The notes under the pieces are model-generated. The model was not told the DNA's origin. It worked only from the letters and a program-made list of their open reading frames with translations, and made no database searches. Shown piece by piece: positions 46,291 through 56,562 of a stretch of DNA of 64,000 nt (the stretch's first letter is position 1; the number at the start of each line of letters is the position of its first letter). The translations under genes and the position numbers were made by a program. The stretch spans positions 434,001 through 498,000 of the forward strand of contig NZ_VCGX01000003.1 of NCBI RefSeq assembly GCF_007671655.1, in the 5' to 3' direction. The stretch comes from Marinobacter piscis. GTDB taxonomy: Bacteria > Pseudomonadota > Gammaproteobacteria > Pseudomonadales > Oleiphilaceae.

Positions 46291-46491
46291 TCATATTTGC
46301 ATGATCTCTACGAGTACGGTTTTTACAATGAAGCCGACCACTCCGGCACCCAGCACAGTGAACAGGGCGAGGGTGCCGAACTTGCCGGCTTTTGATTTTT
46401 TGGCCAGATCCCAGACAATGAATCCCATCCAGCCAATAAGCCCTGTCAGAAGTACCAACATGGCTAACTGTGAAAAAACTGCTTCGCTCAT
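46291..46491 (-). CDS. DUF2788-family small membrane protein
   Basis: A 66-residue protein with two hydrophobic segments (about 7-28 and 38-62) joined by WDLAKKSKAGKFGT, the hallmark of DUF2788. Function unknown. It lies 19 bp upstream of rdgC on the same strand and may be co-transcribed with it. Confidence 0.8.
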   Translation of the reverse strand: MSEAVFSQLAMLVLLTGLIGWMGFIVWDLAKKSKAGKFGTLALFTVLGAGVVGFIVKTVLVEIMQI

Positions 46492-46516
46492 GATTCGCTC
46501 CGGTTATTAACCTGGA

Positions 46517-47287
46517 TTACTGTTCATCCCGGAGAAACACCCAGTTGTTTTCGTCGGACTGTTCCTCGCTGAAGTAATAGCCATCCAGGTCGAAGTCCTT
46601 GAGGTTGTTCGCATCCGTTATACGGTTCTGGATGGCGTAACGGCACATCAGGCCGCGGGCCTTTTTCGCGTAGAAGCTGATGATTTTGTACTGGCCATTC
46701 TTCCAGTCTTTAAACTGGGGGGTGATCAGCCGTCCTTCAAGCTCCTTTTTCTTCAGACTCCTGAAGTATTCGTTAGATGCGAGGTTGATCAACACTCCGT
46801 CATCCTGAGCCAGCAGACGATTGGTCTCCTGGGTAAGGCGGTCGCCCCAGAATGCATACAGATCTTTGCCACGTTTGTTCTCAAACTTTGTCCCCATTTC
46901 CAGCCGGTAGGGCTGCATCAGATCCAGTGGCTTAAGGAGTCCGTAAAGTCCGGACAGCATGCGCAGGTGTTTTTGCGCGAAGCTGAAGTCCTGCTCACTG
47001 AAGCTTTCAGCATCCAGGCCTGTGTAAACATCTCCCTTGAAGGCCAGAATGGCCTGGCGCGCGTTCTCGGGCGTGAAAGGGGTGTGCCAGTTCCGGAAGC
47101 GCTCTGCGTTGAGCTGGCCCAGCTTGTCGCTCACGCTCATCAGGTTGCTGATGTGATGCGGCTCCAGTTCTTTCAGCTGGTCTACCAACTCGCAGGCGTC
47201 GTCGAGAAAATCTGGCTGTGTAAAGGTTTCGGTTGCTAAGGGGCTCTCATAGTCGAGCGTTTTAGCGGGAGAGATAACCATTAACAT
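46517..47287 (-). CDS. yaaA: Peroxide stress protein YaaA
   Basis: A 256-residue protein of the YaaA/DUF328 family. The N-terminus [16 protein letters not shown] and the later [30 protein letters not shown] and [10 protein letters not shown] segments are diagnostic. YaaA lowers free iron and protects DNA during hydrogen peroxide stress in E. coli. The Met at 47287 fits the family start; the frame is open further but unrelated. It follows the glutaredoxin-like gene by 13 bp. Confidence 0.93.
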   Translation of the reverse strand: MLMVISPAKTLDYESPLATETFTQPDFLDDACELVDQLKELEPHHISNLMSVSDKLGQLNAERFRNWHTPFTPENARQAILAFKGDVYTGLDAESFSEQDFSFAQKHLRMLSGLYGLLKPLDLMQPYRLEMGTKFENKRGKDLYAFWGDRLTQETNRLLAQDDGVLINLASNEYFRSLKKKELEGRLITPQFKDWKNGQYKIISFYAKKARGLMCRYAIQNRITDANNLKDFDLDGYYFSEEQSDENNWVFLRDEQ

Positions 47288-47300
47288 GGCAGATAGTTCC

Positions 47301-47534
47301 TCATTGCAGAAACGTGAGTAACTGGTCCCGGGTGAACGGCCAGTCGAGTTCGTGTCCGGTATCGTTCCGGCGGAGTACCGGAATCCGGGTGCCGTACCGT
47401 TCGGTGAGTTCTTCTGATTGCGCAATGTCCACCACATCAACCGGAATCGGCGCAGGCATGGGAGTATTCACCAGCAGGGCTTCGGCAAGTTCACACAGGT
47501 GGCATTGCGACGTGGTGTAGAAGATCAGTTCCAT
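47301..47534 (-). CDS. Glutaredoxin-like small protein (DUF836 type)
   Basis: A 77-residue thioredoxin-fold protein with a CHLC redox motif at residues 11-14 and the cis-Pro IPVLR near residue 51. Family members are called glutaredoxin-like or DUF836 and have an unclear role. Its start overlaps the yciK stop by 1 base (TAATG). Confidence 0.85.
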   Translation of the reverse strand: MELIFYTTSQCHLCELAEALLVNTPMPAPIPVDVVDIAQSEELTERYGTRIPVLRRNDTGHELDWPFTRDQLLTFLQ

Positions 47535-48283
47535 TACTTTGGCTGGGCGTCGATTTGCTGGCCATTTACATCCGCACTGTCATTACCCATCAGGTACAGG
47601 TAAACCGGCATGAGCTCGTCCGGAGCCGGATTGTGTTGCGGGTTTTCTGCCGGATAGGCATGGGCCCGCATATTGGTTCGGGTGGCGCCCGGGTTCAGGC
47701 TGTTCACCCGTACATTATGCTGATCGTCTTCCAGCTCATCGGCCAGAAGCTGGCTCAGGCCTTCTACCGCAAACTTGGAAACAGCATAAGCACCCCAGTA
47801 AGCTTTGGCTGTGCGACCAACGCCAGACGAGGTAAAGATGACCGATGCGGCGTCTGATTTGCGCAGCAGCGGGATCATTGCCCGGCTTAGCAGAAACGGC
47901 GCCGTAGCGTTTACGTGCATGACCTTGGTCCAGAGCTCCGGATCGTACGTTTCCACTGGACTACGATCGCCCAGGATGCCCGCGTTGTGCAGCAGGCCAT
48001 CGAGCTTCCCGAAATTGTCTTCCAGAGTCATGGCCAGTTCTTCATAGTCTTTTACCGCGGCACCTTCAAAGTTCATGGGCACAATGGCCGGCTTTGGGTG
48101 GCCTGCAGCTTCGATTTCATCGTAGACCGATTCCAGCTTGCTAACTGTGCGCCCTACAAGAATGACAGTGGCACCGTGTGCTGCGTAGGTTTTCGCAGCC
48201 GTGCGGCCAATTCCGCTGCCCGCGCCTGTTACCAGTATAATGCGGTCCTTCAGAAGATCAGCGGGTGCCTGATAGTCTTGCAT
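47534..48283 (-). CDS. yciK: SDR oxidoreductase of the YciK family
   Basis: A 249-residue SDR. TGAGSGIG is at residues 19-26, the NAG motif is in LLHNAGIL, and the catalytic Ser/Tyr/Lys are in FTSSGVGR and YAVSK. The N-terminus MQDYQAPADLLKDR is typical of YciK. Its substrate is unknown. Part of a block mtaD-ubiG-mupP-yciK that also occurs in Pseudomonas. Confidence 0.9.
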   Translation of the reverse strand: MQDYQAPADLLKDRIILVTGAGSGIGRTAAKTYAAHGATVILVGRTVSKLESVYDEIEAAGHPKPAIVPMNFEGAAVKDYEELAMTLEDNFGKLDGLLHNAGILGDRSPVETYDPELWTKVMHVNATAPFLLSRAMIPLLRKSDAASVIFTSSGVGRTAKAYWGAYAVSKFAVEGLSQLLADELEDDQHNVRVNSLNPGATRTNMRAHAYPAENPQHNPAPDELMPVYLYLMGNDSADVNGQQIDAQPK

Positions 48284-48339
48284 AACCTGTCTCCGTGTCA
48301 GACTTAATAAGGTCAGAATAGATCAGTTTCAGAAGCCCG

Positions 48340-49017
48340 TTAGTGTAACAGTTTTGCAAGATCACTGACGGTGTCGGCAACAATGTCTGCTTGCCATAGG
48401 TCAACGGTCTCAGGCTCCTCAATATAACCATAACGTACTGCAATGGTTTTCATACGGGCATTGCGACCGGCTTCGATGTCTCTCTGATGATCCCCCACAT
48501 ACACCGTCTGTTCCGGCGCAGCTCCGATTTGGGTGCAGGCGAGAAAAAGCGATTCCGGATGTGGCTTACGGTCTGTCACATGGTCGGGGCACACCAGCGA
48601 AGCACAGCGGTCTGCCAGGCCGAGCGCCTGAATCAGCGGGGCGGCAAAACGCTCGGGTTTGTTGGTTACAATGCCCCATGGGATACCCCTTTGCTCCAGC
48701 GACAGAAGCAGAGGGTTCATACCTTCAAAAAGCCGGGTTTCAACCGCAACGCCCGCTTCGTACAAGTCCAGAAACGCGGTGTGCTTGCCTGAGAAGTCCG
48801 GATGCTCCGGTTCCAGGCCAAAGCCAACCCGTATCATCGCCCGGGCACCATCGGATACAGAGCGTCTTATCTGCTCTGCCGGCAGCGCAGACAGTCCGTG
48901 TTGCTGGCGCAGCAGGTTCAGGCAGCGGATGAAGTCCGGTGCTGTGTCTATGAGGGTGCCATCCAGGTCAAACAGTACGGCTGACGGTTGTTCAGTGATC
49001 ACGGACATCCCGGGCAT
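48340..49017 (-). CDS. mupP: HAD phosphatase, MurNAc-6-phosphate phosphatase MupP type
   Basis: A 225-residue HAD hydrolase. The nucleophile/acid pair is Asp17/Asp19 in [13 protein letters not shown], with Ser/Thr in IVTNKP and the Lys and Asp pair in RKPHPE and [12 protein letters not shown]. The position between ubiG and yciK points to MupP of the peptidoglycan recycling pathway, rather than phosphoglycolate phosphatase Gph, which is its close relative. Its start overlaps ubiG by up to 26 bases; Met at 49008 is also possible. Confidence 0.8.
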   Translation of the reverse strand: MPGMSVITEQPSAVLFDLDGTLIDTAPDFIRCLNLLRQQHGLSALPAEQIRRSVSDGARAMIRVGFGLEPEHPDFSGKHTAFLDLYEAGVAVETRLFEGMNPLLLSLEQRGIPWGIVTNKPERFAAPLIQALGLADRCASLVCPDHVTDRKPHPESLFLACTQIGAAPEQTVYVGDHQRDIEAGRNARMKTIAVRYGYIEEPETVDLWQADIVADTVSDLAKLLH

Positions 49018-49708
49018 GCATCAGGTAGTTTACATCCACATCCCGGCCAAGCTTGTAAGACCGGGTAATGGGGTTATAAGTCATGCCGGTGAGCTCACGG
49101 ACATCCAGACCCGCGTGGCGAAGGTAGTCCGACATTTCTGACGGGCGGATAAATTTTTTCCATTCGTGGGTGCCTTTAGGGAGCATGTTAAGCATGTATT
49201 CCGCACCAACAATGGCAAACAGAAAGGACTTCGGGTTCCGGTTGATGGTGGATACAAACAAGTGCCCCCCTGGTTTAAGCAAGGCTGCACAGGCTTTGAT
49301 AATTGATCCCGGGTCGGGTACGTGCTCCAGCATTTCCAGGCAGGTGACAACGTCATATTGGCCGGCATGCTCTGGATCCCGGGCCAGTTCTTCAACAGTG
49401 GTCTGCCGGTAATCTACTTCAATACCGCTTTCCAGGCCGTGTAAGCGGGCAACAGCCAAAGGCGCTTCGCCCATATCAATTCCCGTGACGTGCGCGCCAC
49501 GCAGTGCCATGCCTTCGGAGAGCAGTCCGCCGCCACAGCCGATATCGGCCACTCGCTTGCCGGCGAGTGCTGCGCGTTCGTCAATATAGTTCAGTCGCAA
49601 CGGGTTGATATCATGCAGTGGTTTGAATTCACTGCTGGGGTCCCACCAGCGGCTGGCCAGCGCTTCAAACTTGGCGATTTCGTTACGGTCGACGTTCTGG
49701 TTTGTCAT
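48992..49708 (-). CDS. ubiG: Ubiquinone biosynthesis O-methyltransferase UbiG
   Basis: A 238-residue class I SAM methyltransferase doing both O-methylations of ubiquinone synthesis. The SAM motif is [16 protein letters not shown] (about 54-68), with GIDMGEAPL and [10 protein letters not shown] following. [17 protein letters not shown] at the N-terminus is typical of UbiG. The gene end overlaps mupP. Confidence 0.95.
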   Translation of the reverse strand: MTNQNVDRNEIAKFEALASRWWDPSSEFKPLHDINPLRLNYIDERAALAGKRVADIGCGGGLLSEGMALRGAHVTGIDMGEAPLAVARLHGLESGIEVDYRQTTVEELARDPEHAGQYDVVTCLEMLEHVPDPGSIIKACAALLKPGGHLFVSTINRNPKSFLFAIVGAEYMLNMLPKGTHEWKKFIRPSEMSDYLRHAGLDVRELTGMTYNPITRSYKLGRDVDVNYLMHARDVRDH

Positions 49709-49743
49709 GGTATGTTCTGCCTGGTCAATCTGTCGGAATTCGG

Positions 49744-51084
49744 TTAGCTGGCCTGTTGTGCACGGATTTTACCACCCCAGTCCTCAACTCGAAGCATAAG
49801 ATCGGGTACATCGATCCGGGTTAACCTGCCATCCTGCACCTGAGGTACCCCGTTGATCCAGCTATGGCTTACAGCCCGGCCATGGTTGCTGTACACAAGA
49901 TGCGACGCAGGGTCATAAACCGGTTGTATAAACGGATCGCTCAGGTCTATGGCAATAATGTCAGCAAGTTTGCCCGCAACCAGTGAGCCCAGTTCGTGGT
50001 CCCGCCCCAGTGCTTTGGCACCGTTCAGGGTAGCCATCTGTAAGGCCTGATGCGCTGTGAGCGCAGAGGCATCGTTAGCAACGGCTTTTGCAACCATTGC
50101 CGCGGTGCGGGCTTCGCCAAACAGGTCCAGGTCATTATTACTGGCAGCGCCATCTGTGCCCAGCGCAAGATTCACGCCTTCCTGCCATAAACGGTGGGCA
50201 GGGCAAAGACCACTGGCAAGCTTGAGGTTGGATTCGGGGCAGTGAATGACATGGGCACCAGAGTCTGCAAGCAGCGAGATATCCTGGTCGCTGACCTGAG
50301 TCATATGGACGCACTGGGTGTTTGTGCCCAGAACGCCAAGCGCTGCAAGACGCTCCGCAGGACGCTGCCCCCGGGTTTCTATGGCGTCGGCAACCTCAAA
50401 AGCCGTTTCATGAAGGTGAATCTGTAACCGGGCGCCGGTTTTTTCGGAGAGTTCCCTGGCCTCCACCAGGGGAGCGTCCGAGACCGTGTAGGGCGCATGA
50501 GGTCCGATGGCAGGCATAATGTAGCTGCTGTCTTTCCATGTATTGATCAGCGCCTCGCCTTTACTCAGGTACTCCTCCGGACCGGCTCCCCATACTGTTG
50601 GAAAATCCAGAAGTGGAAAGCACACCTGCGCGCGCATACCACTGTCATGGGCTATCTGGGCCACAATTTCCGGGAAAAAGTACATGTCCGAGAAAGTGGT
50701 GGTGCCGGTTCGCAGCATTTCTGCCATCGCCAGTTGAGTGCCGTCAGCAATAAACTGTTCACTGACAAAGCGACCTTCTGCGGGCCAGATGTGGTCGTTC
50801 AGCCATGACATCAGGGGCAGGTCGTCCGCCAGGCCCCGGAACAGGGACATGGCTGCGTGGCCATGCATGTTGATCAGCCCGGGCATCACAACATGATCCG
50901 GAAGATCTATCACTTCGCGGGCGTGGACTTCACGGTCTGCATCCGGTATCGGCAAAATAGCGGCAATGCGGGTGCCCTGGATAATAACGGCCTGATGCTC
51001 CAGTACAGCTCCGGATGGTTCAATGGGAATCAGCCAACGCGCATTGATGCGGATATCAGCTGCGGTAATGGTATCTGCCGTCAT
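49744..51084 (-). CDS. mtaD: Methylthioadenosine/S-adenosylhomocysteine deaminase-type amidohydrolase
   Basis: A 446-residue TRZ/ATZ-family amidohydrolase. The metal ligands HxH are in [13 protein letters not shown], with later His in LQIHLHET and [12 protein letters not shown] and the Asp in [13 protein letters not shown]. It deaminates 5'-methylthioadenosine or S-adenosylhomocysteine, and the position next to ubiG matches the Pseudomonas MtaD gene. The 102 bp between it and the HTH gene hold no other gene. Confidence 0.85.
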   Translation of the reverse strand: MTADTITAADIRINARWLIPIEPSGAVLEHQAVIIQGTRIAAILPIPDADREVHAREVIDLPDHVVMPGLINMHGHAAMSLFRGLADDLPLMSWLNDHIWPAEGRFVSEQFIADGTQLAMAEMLRTGTTTFSDMYFFPEIVAQIAHDSGMRAQVCFPLLDFPTVWGAGPEEYLSKGEALINTWKDSSYIMPAIGPHAPYTVSDAPLVEARELSEKTGARLQIHLHETAFEVADAIETRGQRPAERLAALGVLGTNTQCVHMTQVSDQDISLLADSGAHVIHCPESNLKLASGLCPAHRLWQEGVNLALGTDGAASNNDLDLFGEARTAAMVAKAVANDASALTAHQALQMATLNGAKALGRDHELGSLVAGKLADIIAIDLSDPFIQPVYDPASHLVYSNHGRAVSHSWINGVPQVQDGRLTRIDVPDLMLRVEDWGGKIRAQQAS

Positions 51085-51186
51085 TAGCCCTGCCTTGTGG
51101 TGCTGGTGATGGCTTGCCTGCGGGTGAGCGAGGGGCCATCGGACAATGTAACAAGGCCAGTGAGTATAACCTCTGTGCGACGTTCT

Positions 51187-51936
51187 TTACATGCCTCCCT
51201 GGTTCTCCCGGGTGAGGCTGTCGCGGAGCTCCGCCACCTGCTTCTCCTGATCCTCCGCAAAGTGCAGTGACATTTCAAAGCTCTGCCGGGTGAATTCCAG
51301 TACCTTGTGAAACCCTTCATCGGAGAGGGTGCGGGCTGAGTCATGACGACGAAAAATGTTGATGAACTCCCGTTCTCTTTCAAACTGAAGTGATACTTTG
51401 GCGACACCCCAGTCGTTCAGAATCTGCCAGACCTCGGGATTATAGTTCCGTGTGGTTCGCATGATAAAGGGGATGGGGTCATTGCGGGCAATCAGTGCCG
51501 CCAGACGGAGAATCAGTTCGAAGGAGAGAGTCTTTGTGCCATTTTCAATGGCTTCAAGAACGGATTTGTCGCGTAAATTCAGGGCTTCGCTCATTTCCGC
51601 CAGGGTCAGGCCCGCCACCTCGCGGATATCCCGGATGGAGTTGCCGGCTAAAAGCATGGCCCGGAGCTGATCCTGAGAGTTGACCAGCGCCCGGCCTACC
51701 TGCAAAGACCTGTCTGTAGCGCGGACCCCGAAGCGCAGGGCTGATCCGGTGAGGCTGGCGAGCCGGTCAAAGATATTTTCAGTCACTTTTTCCGGCTCGG
51801 ATGGCTCGCGCAGGTCATCCAGCGCTTCCTGGGAACGCATGGCATGAAGAGCATCGAGCAGCATGTCCTGTAGCGCCCGGGCTTTATTGCCCAGCTCCGG
51901 GTCGCTGGCCGGCCGCTTCTCGTTGTCCGGGTCCAT
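51187..51936 (-). CDS. Helix-turn-helix (XRE-type) protein
   Basis: A 249-residue protein with an XRE-type HTH in the middle (about residues 100-150, with REVAGLTLAEMSEALNLRDKSVLEAIENGTKTL). The N-terminal third is polar and helical; the C-terminal third is helical and charged with no recognised domain. Its ATG overlaps the prc stop by 1 base (TGATG), so the two are translationally coupled. Target genes unknown. Confidence 0.78.
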   Translation of the reverse strand: MDPDNEKRPASDPELGNKARALQDMLLDALHAMRSQEALDDLREPSEPEKVTENIFDRLASLTGSALRFGVRATDRSLQVGRALVNSQDQLRAMLLAGNSIRDIREVAGLTLAEMSEALNLRDKSVLEAIENGTKTLSFELILRLAALIARNDPIPFIMRTTRNYNPEVWQILNDWGVAKVSLQFEREREFINIFRRHDSARTLSDEGFHKVLEFTRQSFEMSLHFAEDQEKQVAELRDSLTRENQGGM

Positions 51937-54107
51937 CAGGGGGTATCCGCTTGTGCTGCAATCTGTTGCGGGGTGAGTATAGACGCCATACGTTTATCCA
52001 GCTCCAGCATATCCGCCATAATGTCGCCGCCTTCCCGGATCACAAAGTCCAGTTCGTCATCCGTTGAGTCCAGGTCCGCAGCCTGTTGATCCTGCCAGTC
52101 GTCCAGCTCCTCCAGAGACTCGAAAGGCTCTTCACCCCGCAATTCCCGGCGCGCGTTGGCAATGGTCAGCCGAGTGGTTTCAATTTGTTCCTGCCGGGTG
52201 GTGCGTTTGTCCAGGTTAAGGCTGACAGTCTTTCTCTGTCGCTGCTCCTTGAGGAAGTCAATTTCCTGTTGCAGGAGCCTGAACTCCGGGCTTGTTGCAA
52301 AGCGGTCTTCATGACGGCTGCGGAGTTCGTCGATAATGCCACTGAAGTCAAAGTAGCGGGTATGGGGTACAGCGTCTATCTGGTCCCAGGGAAGGGCTCT
52401 GTCCAGGGCGTCCTCCCCAATCCGTGTTTTATCGATGCGCGAAGGAATCTCGATGTCAGGAATAACACCTTTGTGCTGCGTGGAGCCTCCGGATACCCGG
52501 TAGAATTTTGACTGTGTGATTTTGAGTTGCCCGTGGTTGAGTGGGCGTACAGCCTGCACGGTGCCTTTGCCGAAGGTTTGCGAGCCAACGACCAGCCCGC
52601 GGCCATAGTCCTGTATGGCACCTGCAAATATCTCCGAAGCCGAGGCGCTCATGCGGTTGGTCAGAACAACCAGCGGGCCATCATAAGCAACAGAGGCATC
52701 TTCATCTTTGAGAACCTGAACCTCGTTGTTGGAGTTACGGATCTGTACGGTGGGACCGGTATCAATGAACAGGCCAACAAGATCGTTGGCTTCGTGCAGG
52801 GCACCGCCACCGTTATTGCGTAAGTCCATGACCAGGCCATCTACACCGCTCTGTTTCAGCTCTGAAATCAGCTTTCGGACATCACGGGTGGTGCTTTTGT
52901 AGTTGGGGTCGCCCGCCTGCATAGCACGAAAATCCGCATAAAATGTAGGGATGGTGATGACCCCGACCGAATAGGTTTCGCCATTGCGGTCTAATTCGAT
53001 GATGTCTTTACTGGCACTTTGCTCTTCAAGCTTAACTTCATCGCGGCTGATGGAAATCGACCTGGTAAGGGTTTCATCAGCGGCGCTGGCTGGAACAACT
53101 TCCAGCGTAACCACTGAATTGCGAGGGCCGCGAATCAGGTCAACCACTTCGTCCAGGCGCCAGCCAATCACGTTCACCGGCTTTTCGCCTTCCTGGGCAA
53201 CCGAGACAATCCGGTCGGCGGGTTTAAGCTGGCCCTGTTTGGCAGCCGGGCCTCCCGGTACCAGCCGGACGACCTTGGTGTATTCGTTGTCTGCCTGCAA
53301 AACCGCGCCAATCCCTTCAAGGGACAAGCTCATGTTGATGTTGAAGTTTTCGGATGTTCGCGGCGAAAAGTAGGATGTGTGTGGATCCCACATGCCAGTG
53401 AAGGCGTTCATGTAAGCCTGAAATGCATCTTCGCTGCGAGCCTGGGTGGCACGTTTAAGCTGCCCCTCATAACGCCGACGGAGCGTTTCCGCAATCGCGT
53501 CGTCATCAGCCCCGCTGAGGCGCTGAGCCAGAACGGCGTTCTTGATACGCTTTGTCCATAACGTATCGAGCGCTTGCGTATCCGGCGCCCATTCTGCTTC
53601 GGAGCGATCAACCAGAATGGTTTCGTCCGATGAGAAATCCAGTTCCCCGATGCCGGCATCAAGGGTGTCGAGAGCGAACTCAAGGCGTTCTATGATGCGT
53701 TTCTGCACCAGGTTGTAGATATCAAAGCCTGGTTGTAGCTGACCGGTTTTAAGAGCGGGGCCGAGCCGGTTCCGGGCCTTGTCCAGCGCCTGGATGTCAT
53801 TTTGCGTCAGGTAAATCCGCTGACCATCCAGGTAACTCAGGTAGGCATCAAACACATCCCCGGAAAGCTCGTCACTGATCCCCATGTCGCGGAAGTGAGT
53901 GAACTGTAGTTGTCTGGCAATCAGGATATTGGCCCGGGCCTGGTCAATCGTTGGCGCGACCGGCGAATACGTTTCGGGCTCGACCGCCTTTGCCTGAACC
54001 CCGAATGGTGCTGACAGAAGCAGGGCGACAGCGAGCGCTTTACAGACACCCATCCTGCCGGCAGCGATCGGGGCGCGGCGGGCGGAGGTTTTTTCGGCGA
54101 TGGTCAT
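51936..54107 (-). CDS. prc: Tail-specific protease (C-terminal processing peptidase)
   Basis: A 723-residue periplasmic serine protease. A signal peptide ends near residue 41. A long N-terminal helical domain (about 45-240) precedes a PDZ domain (about 255-345) and the S41 catalytic core. The Ser489/Lys514 dyad is in SASASEIFAGA and TFGKGTVQ. The C-terminal DUF3340-like helical part (about 560-720) is present. Prc trims and degrades envelope proteins with hydrophobic C-termini. The gene begins the operon prc-HTH. Confidence 0.93.
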   Translation of the reverse strand: MTIAEKTSARRAPIAAGRMGVCKALAVALLLSAPFGVQAKAVEPETYSPVAPTIDQARANILIARQLQFTHFRDMGISDELSGDVFDAYLSYLDGQRIYLTQNDIQALDKARNRLGPALKTGQLQPGFDIYNLVQKRIIERLEFALDTLDAGIGELDFSSDETILVDRSEAEWAPDTQALDTLWTKRIKNAVLAQRLSGADDDAIAETLRRRYEGQLKRATQARSEDAFQAYMNAFTGMWDPHTSYFSPRTSENFNINMSLSLEGIGAVLQADNEYTKVVRLVPGGPAAKQGQLKPADRIVSVAQEGEKPVNVIGWRLDEVVDLIRGPRNSVVTLEVVPASAADETLTRSISISRDEVKLEEQSASKDIIELDRNGETYSVGVITIPTFYADFRAMQAGDPNYKSTTRDVRKLISELKQSGVDGLVMDLRNNGGGALHEANDLVGLFIDTGPTVQIRNSNNEVQVLKDEDASVAYDGPLVVLTNRMSASASEIFAGAIQDYGRGLVVGSQTFGKGTVQAVRPLNHGQLKITQSKFYRVSGGSTQHKGVIPDIEIPSRIDKTRIGEDALDRALPWDQIDAVPHTRYFDFSGIIDELRSRHEDRFATSPEFRLLQQEIDFLKEQRQRKTVSLNLDKRTTRQEQIETTRLTIANARRELRGEEPFESLEELDDWQDQQAADLDSTDDELDFVIREGGDIMADMLELDKRMASILTPQQIAAQADTP

Positions 54108-54339
54108 AGAGACATACCTGACAATGCTGGGCGCCGGCCAGGCAGGCCTGGAACCGGGAAACCCGTGGGCTTATGGATTTATTGTAGGCAAGGGCTACAT
54201 CCGTTGCTATAGGTATCACGTATTGGTTCGTGACAATCTGTCCATGAATCTTACAGGCAATCAGCGTGAAAGTGCTAAAAAATCAACAGCTTTGGAGAGA
54301 GATTCAGCAAAACAGAGAGTATAAAGCAACGGGGCGAGT

Positions 54340-54374
54340 AAAAGCCGGCGGAGCGATTATACGTCTCCACCGGC
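54340..54374 (-). terminator. Rho-independent terminator of the beta-oxidation operon
   Basis: On the minus strand, GCCGGTGGAG and CTCCGCCGGC form a 10-bp stem with one mismatch and an 11-base loop, followed directly by TTTT. It lies 7 bp after the stop of the multifunctional enzyme. Confidence 0.75.
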
Positions 54375-54380
54375 CGTGTT

Positions 54381-56531
54381 TCAGGTAAGGGGCTTATTCT
54401 GTTCAGCGTGGTCGAGCAGCAGCTGGGGTGGGGTGAAGCGCTCGCCGTAGGCGTTTGCCAGCTCACTGGCCCGCTTGGTGAAGGCCCTCACGCCGTACTG
54501 GTTGATGAACTGTATGGCGCCGCCAGTCCAGGGGGCGTAGCCAATGCCAAAGATACTGCCGATATTGGCATCTTCCACGGTTCGCAAAACGCCTTCTTCC
54601 AGACACCGGACGGTTTCGATGGCCTGAATGAACAGAATGCGGTCTTGCAGCTCCTGCAGTTTCGTCTGGCGAGCTTTGGTGACGTCCACGTAGAGTGACT
54701 CAAGTTCGGGCCACAGGTACTTCTTGCCTTTTTCCGGATACTCATAAAAGCCGGCTCCGGCAGCTTTGCCCTTACGCCCATGGTCGTCAACCATCTGGTC
54801 GATGATGGCCTCGGCCGGGTGCGCGTCCCACTGACCGCCAGCGGCTTCCACGTCTTTGCGGCTCTGGGCGCGGATATGCTGCATCAGTGTCATGCTGACT
54901 TCATCAGAGATGGCCAGGGGGCCAACCGGCATGCCTGCCAGCAAACCGGCATTCTCAATGCTGGCCGGGTGAATCCCTTCACCAAGCATGCTGATCCCCT
55001 CGTTTACAAAAGTGCCGAAAACCCGGGATGTGAAAAAACCACGGCTGTCATTCACAACCACCGGAATCTTGCCGATCTGCTGCACGTAATCAAAGGCTTT
55101 TGCCAGAGTTTCGTCCGAGGTTTTCTCGCCTACAATGATCTCTACAAGCATCATTTTGTCGACCGGAGAGAAAAAGTGCAGTCCAATAAAGCTTTCCGGC
55201 CGGGCGGAGGCTTCAGCCAGTTGAGTAATGGGGATGGTGGAAGTGTTTGACGCGAAAAACCCGTTTCTAACCAGTCTGGGCTCGGCTTCGGCGGTCACTT
55301 TCGCCTTCAGGTCACTGTCCTCAAACACAGCTTCGATGACCAGATCGCAACCGTCCAGGTCGGCGGCAGAGTCTGTGGCTGTGATTCGATTGAGAACGTC
55401 CGCTTTTTTCTCTTCAGTCATACGCCCGCGGCTGACTTTTTTCGCCAACAGGTCTTCAGAGTAACGCTTACCTTTCTCAGCGTTTTCCTTGGAAACATCT
55501 TTAAGGACCACTTCAATGCCGCGGCTGGCGGTTGAGTAGGCAATGCCTGCCCCCATCATCCCGGCACCCAGTACGCCGACTTTTTTGAAGGTTTCTGTAT
55601 CTGTGCCCTTGGGGCGGCTGCCACCGGCGTTAATGTCATTCAACTGGAACCAGAAGGTGCCTGTCATGTTCTTGGCAACCTGGCCAATGGCCAGCTCGGC
55701 AAAATACCGGGTTTCGATCAGGCTGCCGTTGTCAAAATCGACCTGAGCGCCTTCCACCGCTGCGGCCATGATGCGTTCGGGGGCGGGATAACAGCCCTTG
55801 GTTTTCTGCCTGAGCATGGCCGGTGCAATCGCCAGCTTTTGTGCCATGGCCGGGTGGTGGGGGACGCCGCCGGGCATTTTGTAGTCTTTTTTGTCCCAGG
55901 GCTGCTGGCTCTTGGGATTGGCATCAATAAAGGCCCGGGCCTTGGCCATCAGCTCGTCCCGAGTGTCAGCCAGTTCGTCTATAATGCCAGCCTTGAGAGC
56001 GGCATCGGGGCGGAGTTTTTTGCCTTCCATCAACAATGGGAAAGCGGCTTCCAGGCCAATCATGCGGGGCAGGCGTTGGGTGCCGCCGCCTCCCGGAAGC
56101 AGGCCCAGAGTCACTTCCGGAAGCCCCAGCTGAATGCGGTTGTCATTCATTACGATGCGGTGATGGCAGGCGAGGGCAATTTCGAGGCCACCCCCAAGCG
56201 CTGTGCCGTTGACTGCAGCGACCACGGGCTTGCCGAGAGTTTCCAATGCGCGCATCCGGGCTTTCAGGTTGTTAACCCGGTCTTCAAACGCCTGGGCATC
56301 GTCTTGGGTGACTTTGTGGAGTTCAGTCAGGTCGCCACCCGCGAAAAAGGTTTTCTTGGCTGAAGTAACAATGATGCCGCGAATGTTGTCCAGGTTGTCC
56401 TCAACCCTGGAAACGGCTTCGTCGAAGGCCTCGCGGAAGGCTGCATTCATGGTGTTCGCAGACTGGCCTGGCATGTCGATGGTGAGGGTCAGGATCTGAT
56501 CAGACCCCAATTCGTAGCGGATAGCACTCAT
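54381..56531 (-). CDS. fadJ: Multifunctional fatty-acid oxidation enzyme (FadJ-type)
   Basis: A 716-residue fusion for beta-oxidation. An N-terminal enoyl-CoA hydratase/isomerase domain (about 1-190) contains GTALGGGLEIALACHHR and LGLPEVTLGLLPGGGGTQRLPR, with the oxyanion and acid positions. The NAD-binding hydroxyacyl-CoA dehydrogenase part has GVLGAGMMGAGIA near residue 325 and FASNTSTIPITQLA. Catalytic His/Glu are in GLHFFSPVDKMMLVE. It lies 31 bp after the thiolase and shares its operon. The length and layout fit FadJ or a FadB paralogue better than the short mitochondrial-type forms. Confidence 0.88.
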   Translation of the reverse strand: MSAIRYELGSDQILTLTIDMPGQSANTMNAAFREAFDEAVSRVEDNLDNIRGIIVTSAKKTFFAGGDLTELHKVTQDDAQAFEDRVNNLKARMRALETLGKPVVAAVNGTALGGGLEIALACHHRIVMNDNRIQLGLPEVTLGLLPGGGGTQRLPRMIGLEAAFPLLMEGKKLRPDAALKAGIIDELADTRDELMAKARAFIDANPKSQQPWDKKDYKMPGGVPHHPAMAQKLAIAPAMLRQKTKGCYPAPERIMAAAVEGAQVDFDNGSLIETRYFAELAIGQVAKNMTGTFWFQLNDINAGGSRPKGTDTETFKKVGVLGAGMMGAGIAYSTASRGIEVVLKDVSKENAEKGKRYSEDLLAKKVSRGRMTEEKKADVLNRITATDSAADLDGCDLVIEAVFEDSDLKAKVTAEAEPRLVRNGFFASNTSTIPITQLAEASARPESFIGLHFFSPVDKMMLVEIIVGEKTSDETLAKAFDYVQQIGKIPVVVNDSRGFFTSRVFGTFVNEGISMLGEGIHPASIENAGLLAGMPVGPLAISDEVSMTLMQHIRAQSRKDVEAAGGQWDAHPAEAIIDQMVDDHGRKGKAAGAGFYEYPEKGKKYLWPELESLYVDVTKARQTKLQELQDRILFIQAIETVRCLEEGVLRTVEDANIGSIFGIGYAPWTGGAIQFINQYGVRAFTKRASELANAYGERFTPPQLLLDHAEQNKPLT

Positions 56532-56562
56532 AATCGGTTCTCCTTACAGAAAAAGTGTGGGG

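Noticed and set aside
54108..54339. Possible small gene in the prc-fadJ gap
   Set aside because: Short frames exist, but none has a good ribosome site or sensible composition; the stretch carries the prc promoter and the fadJ operon terminator.
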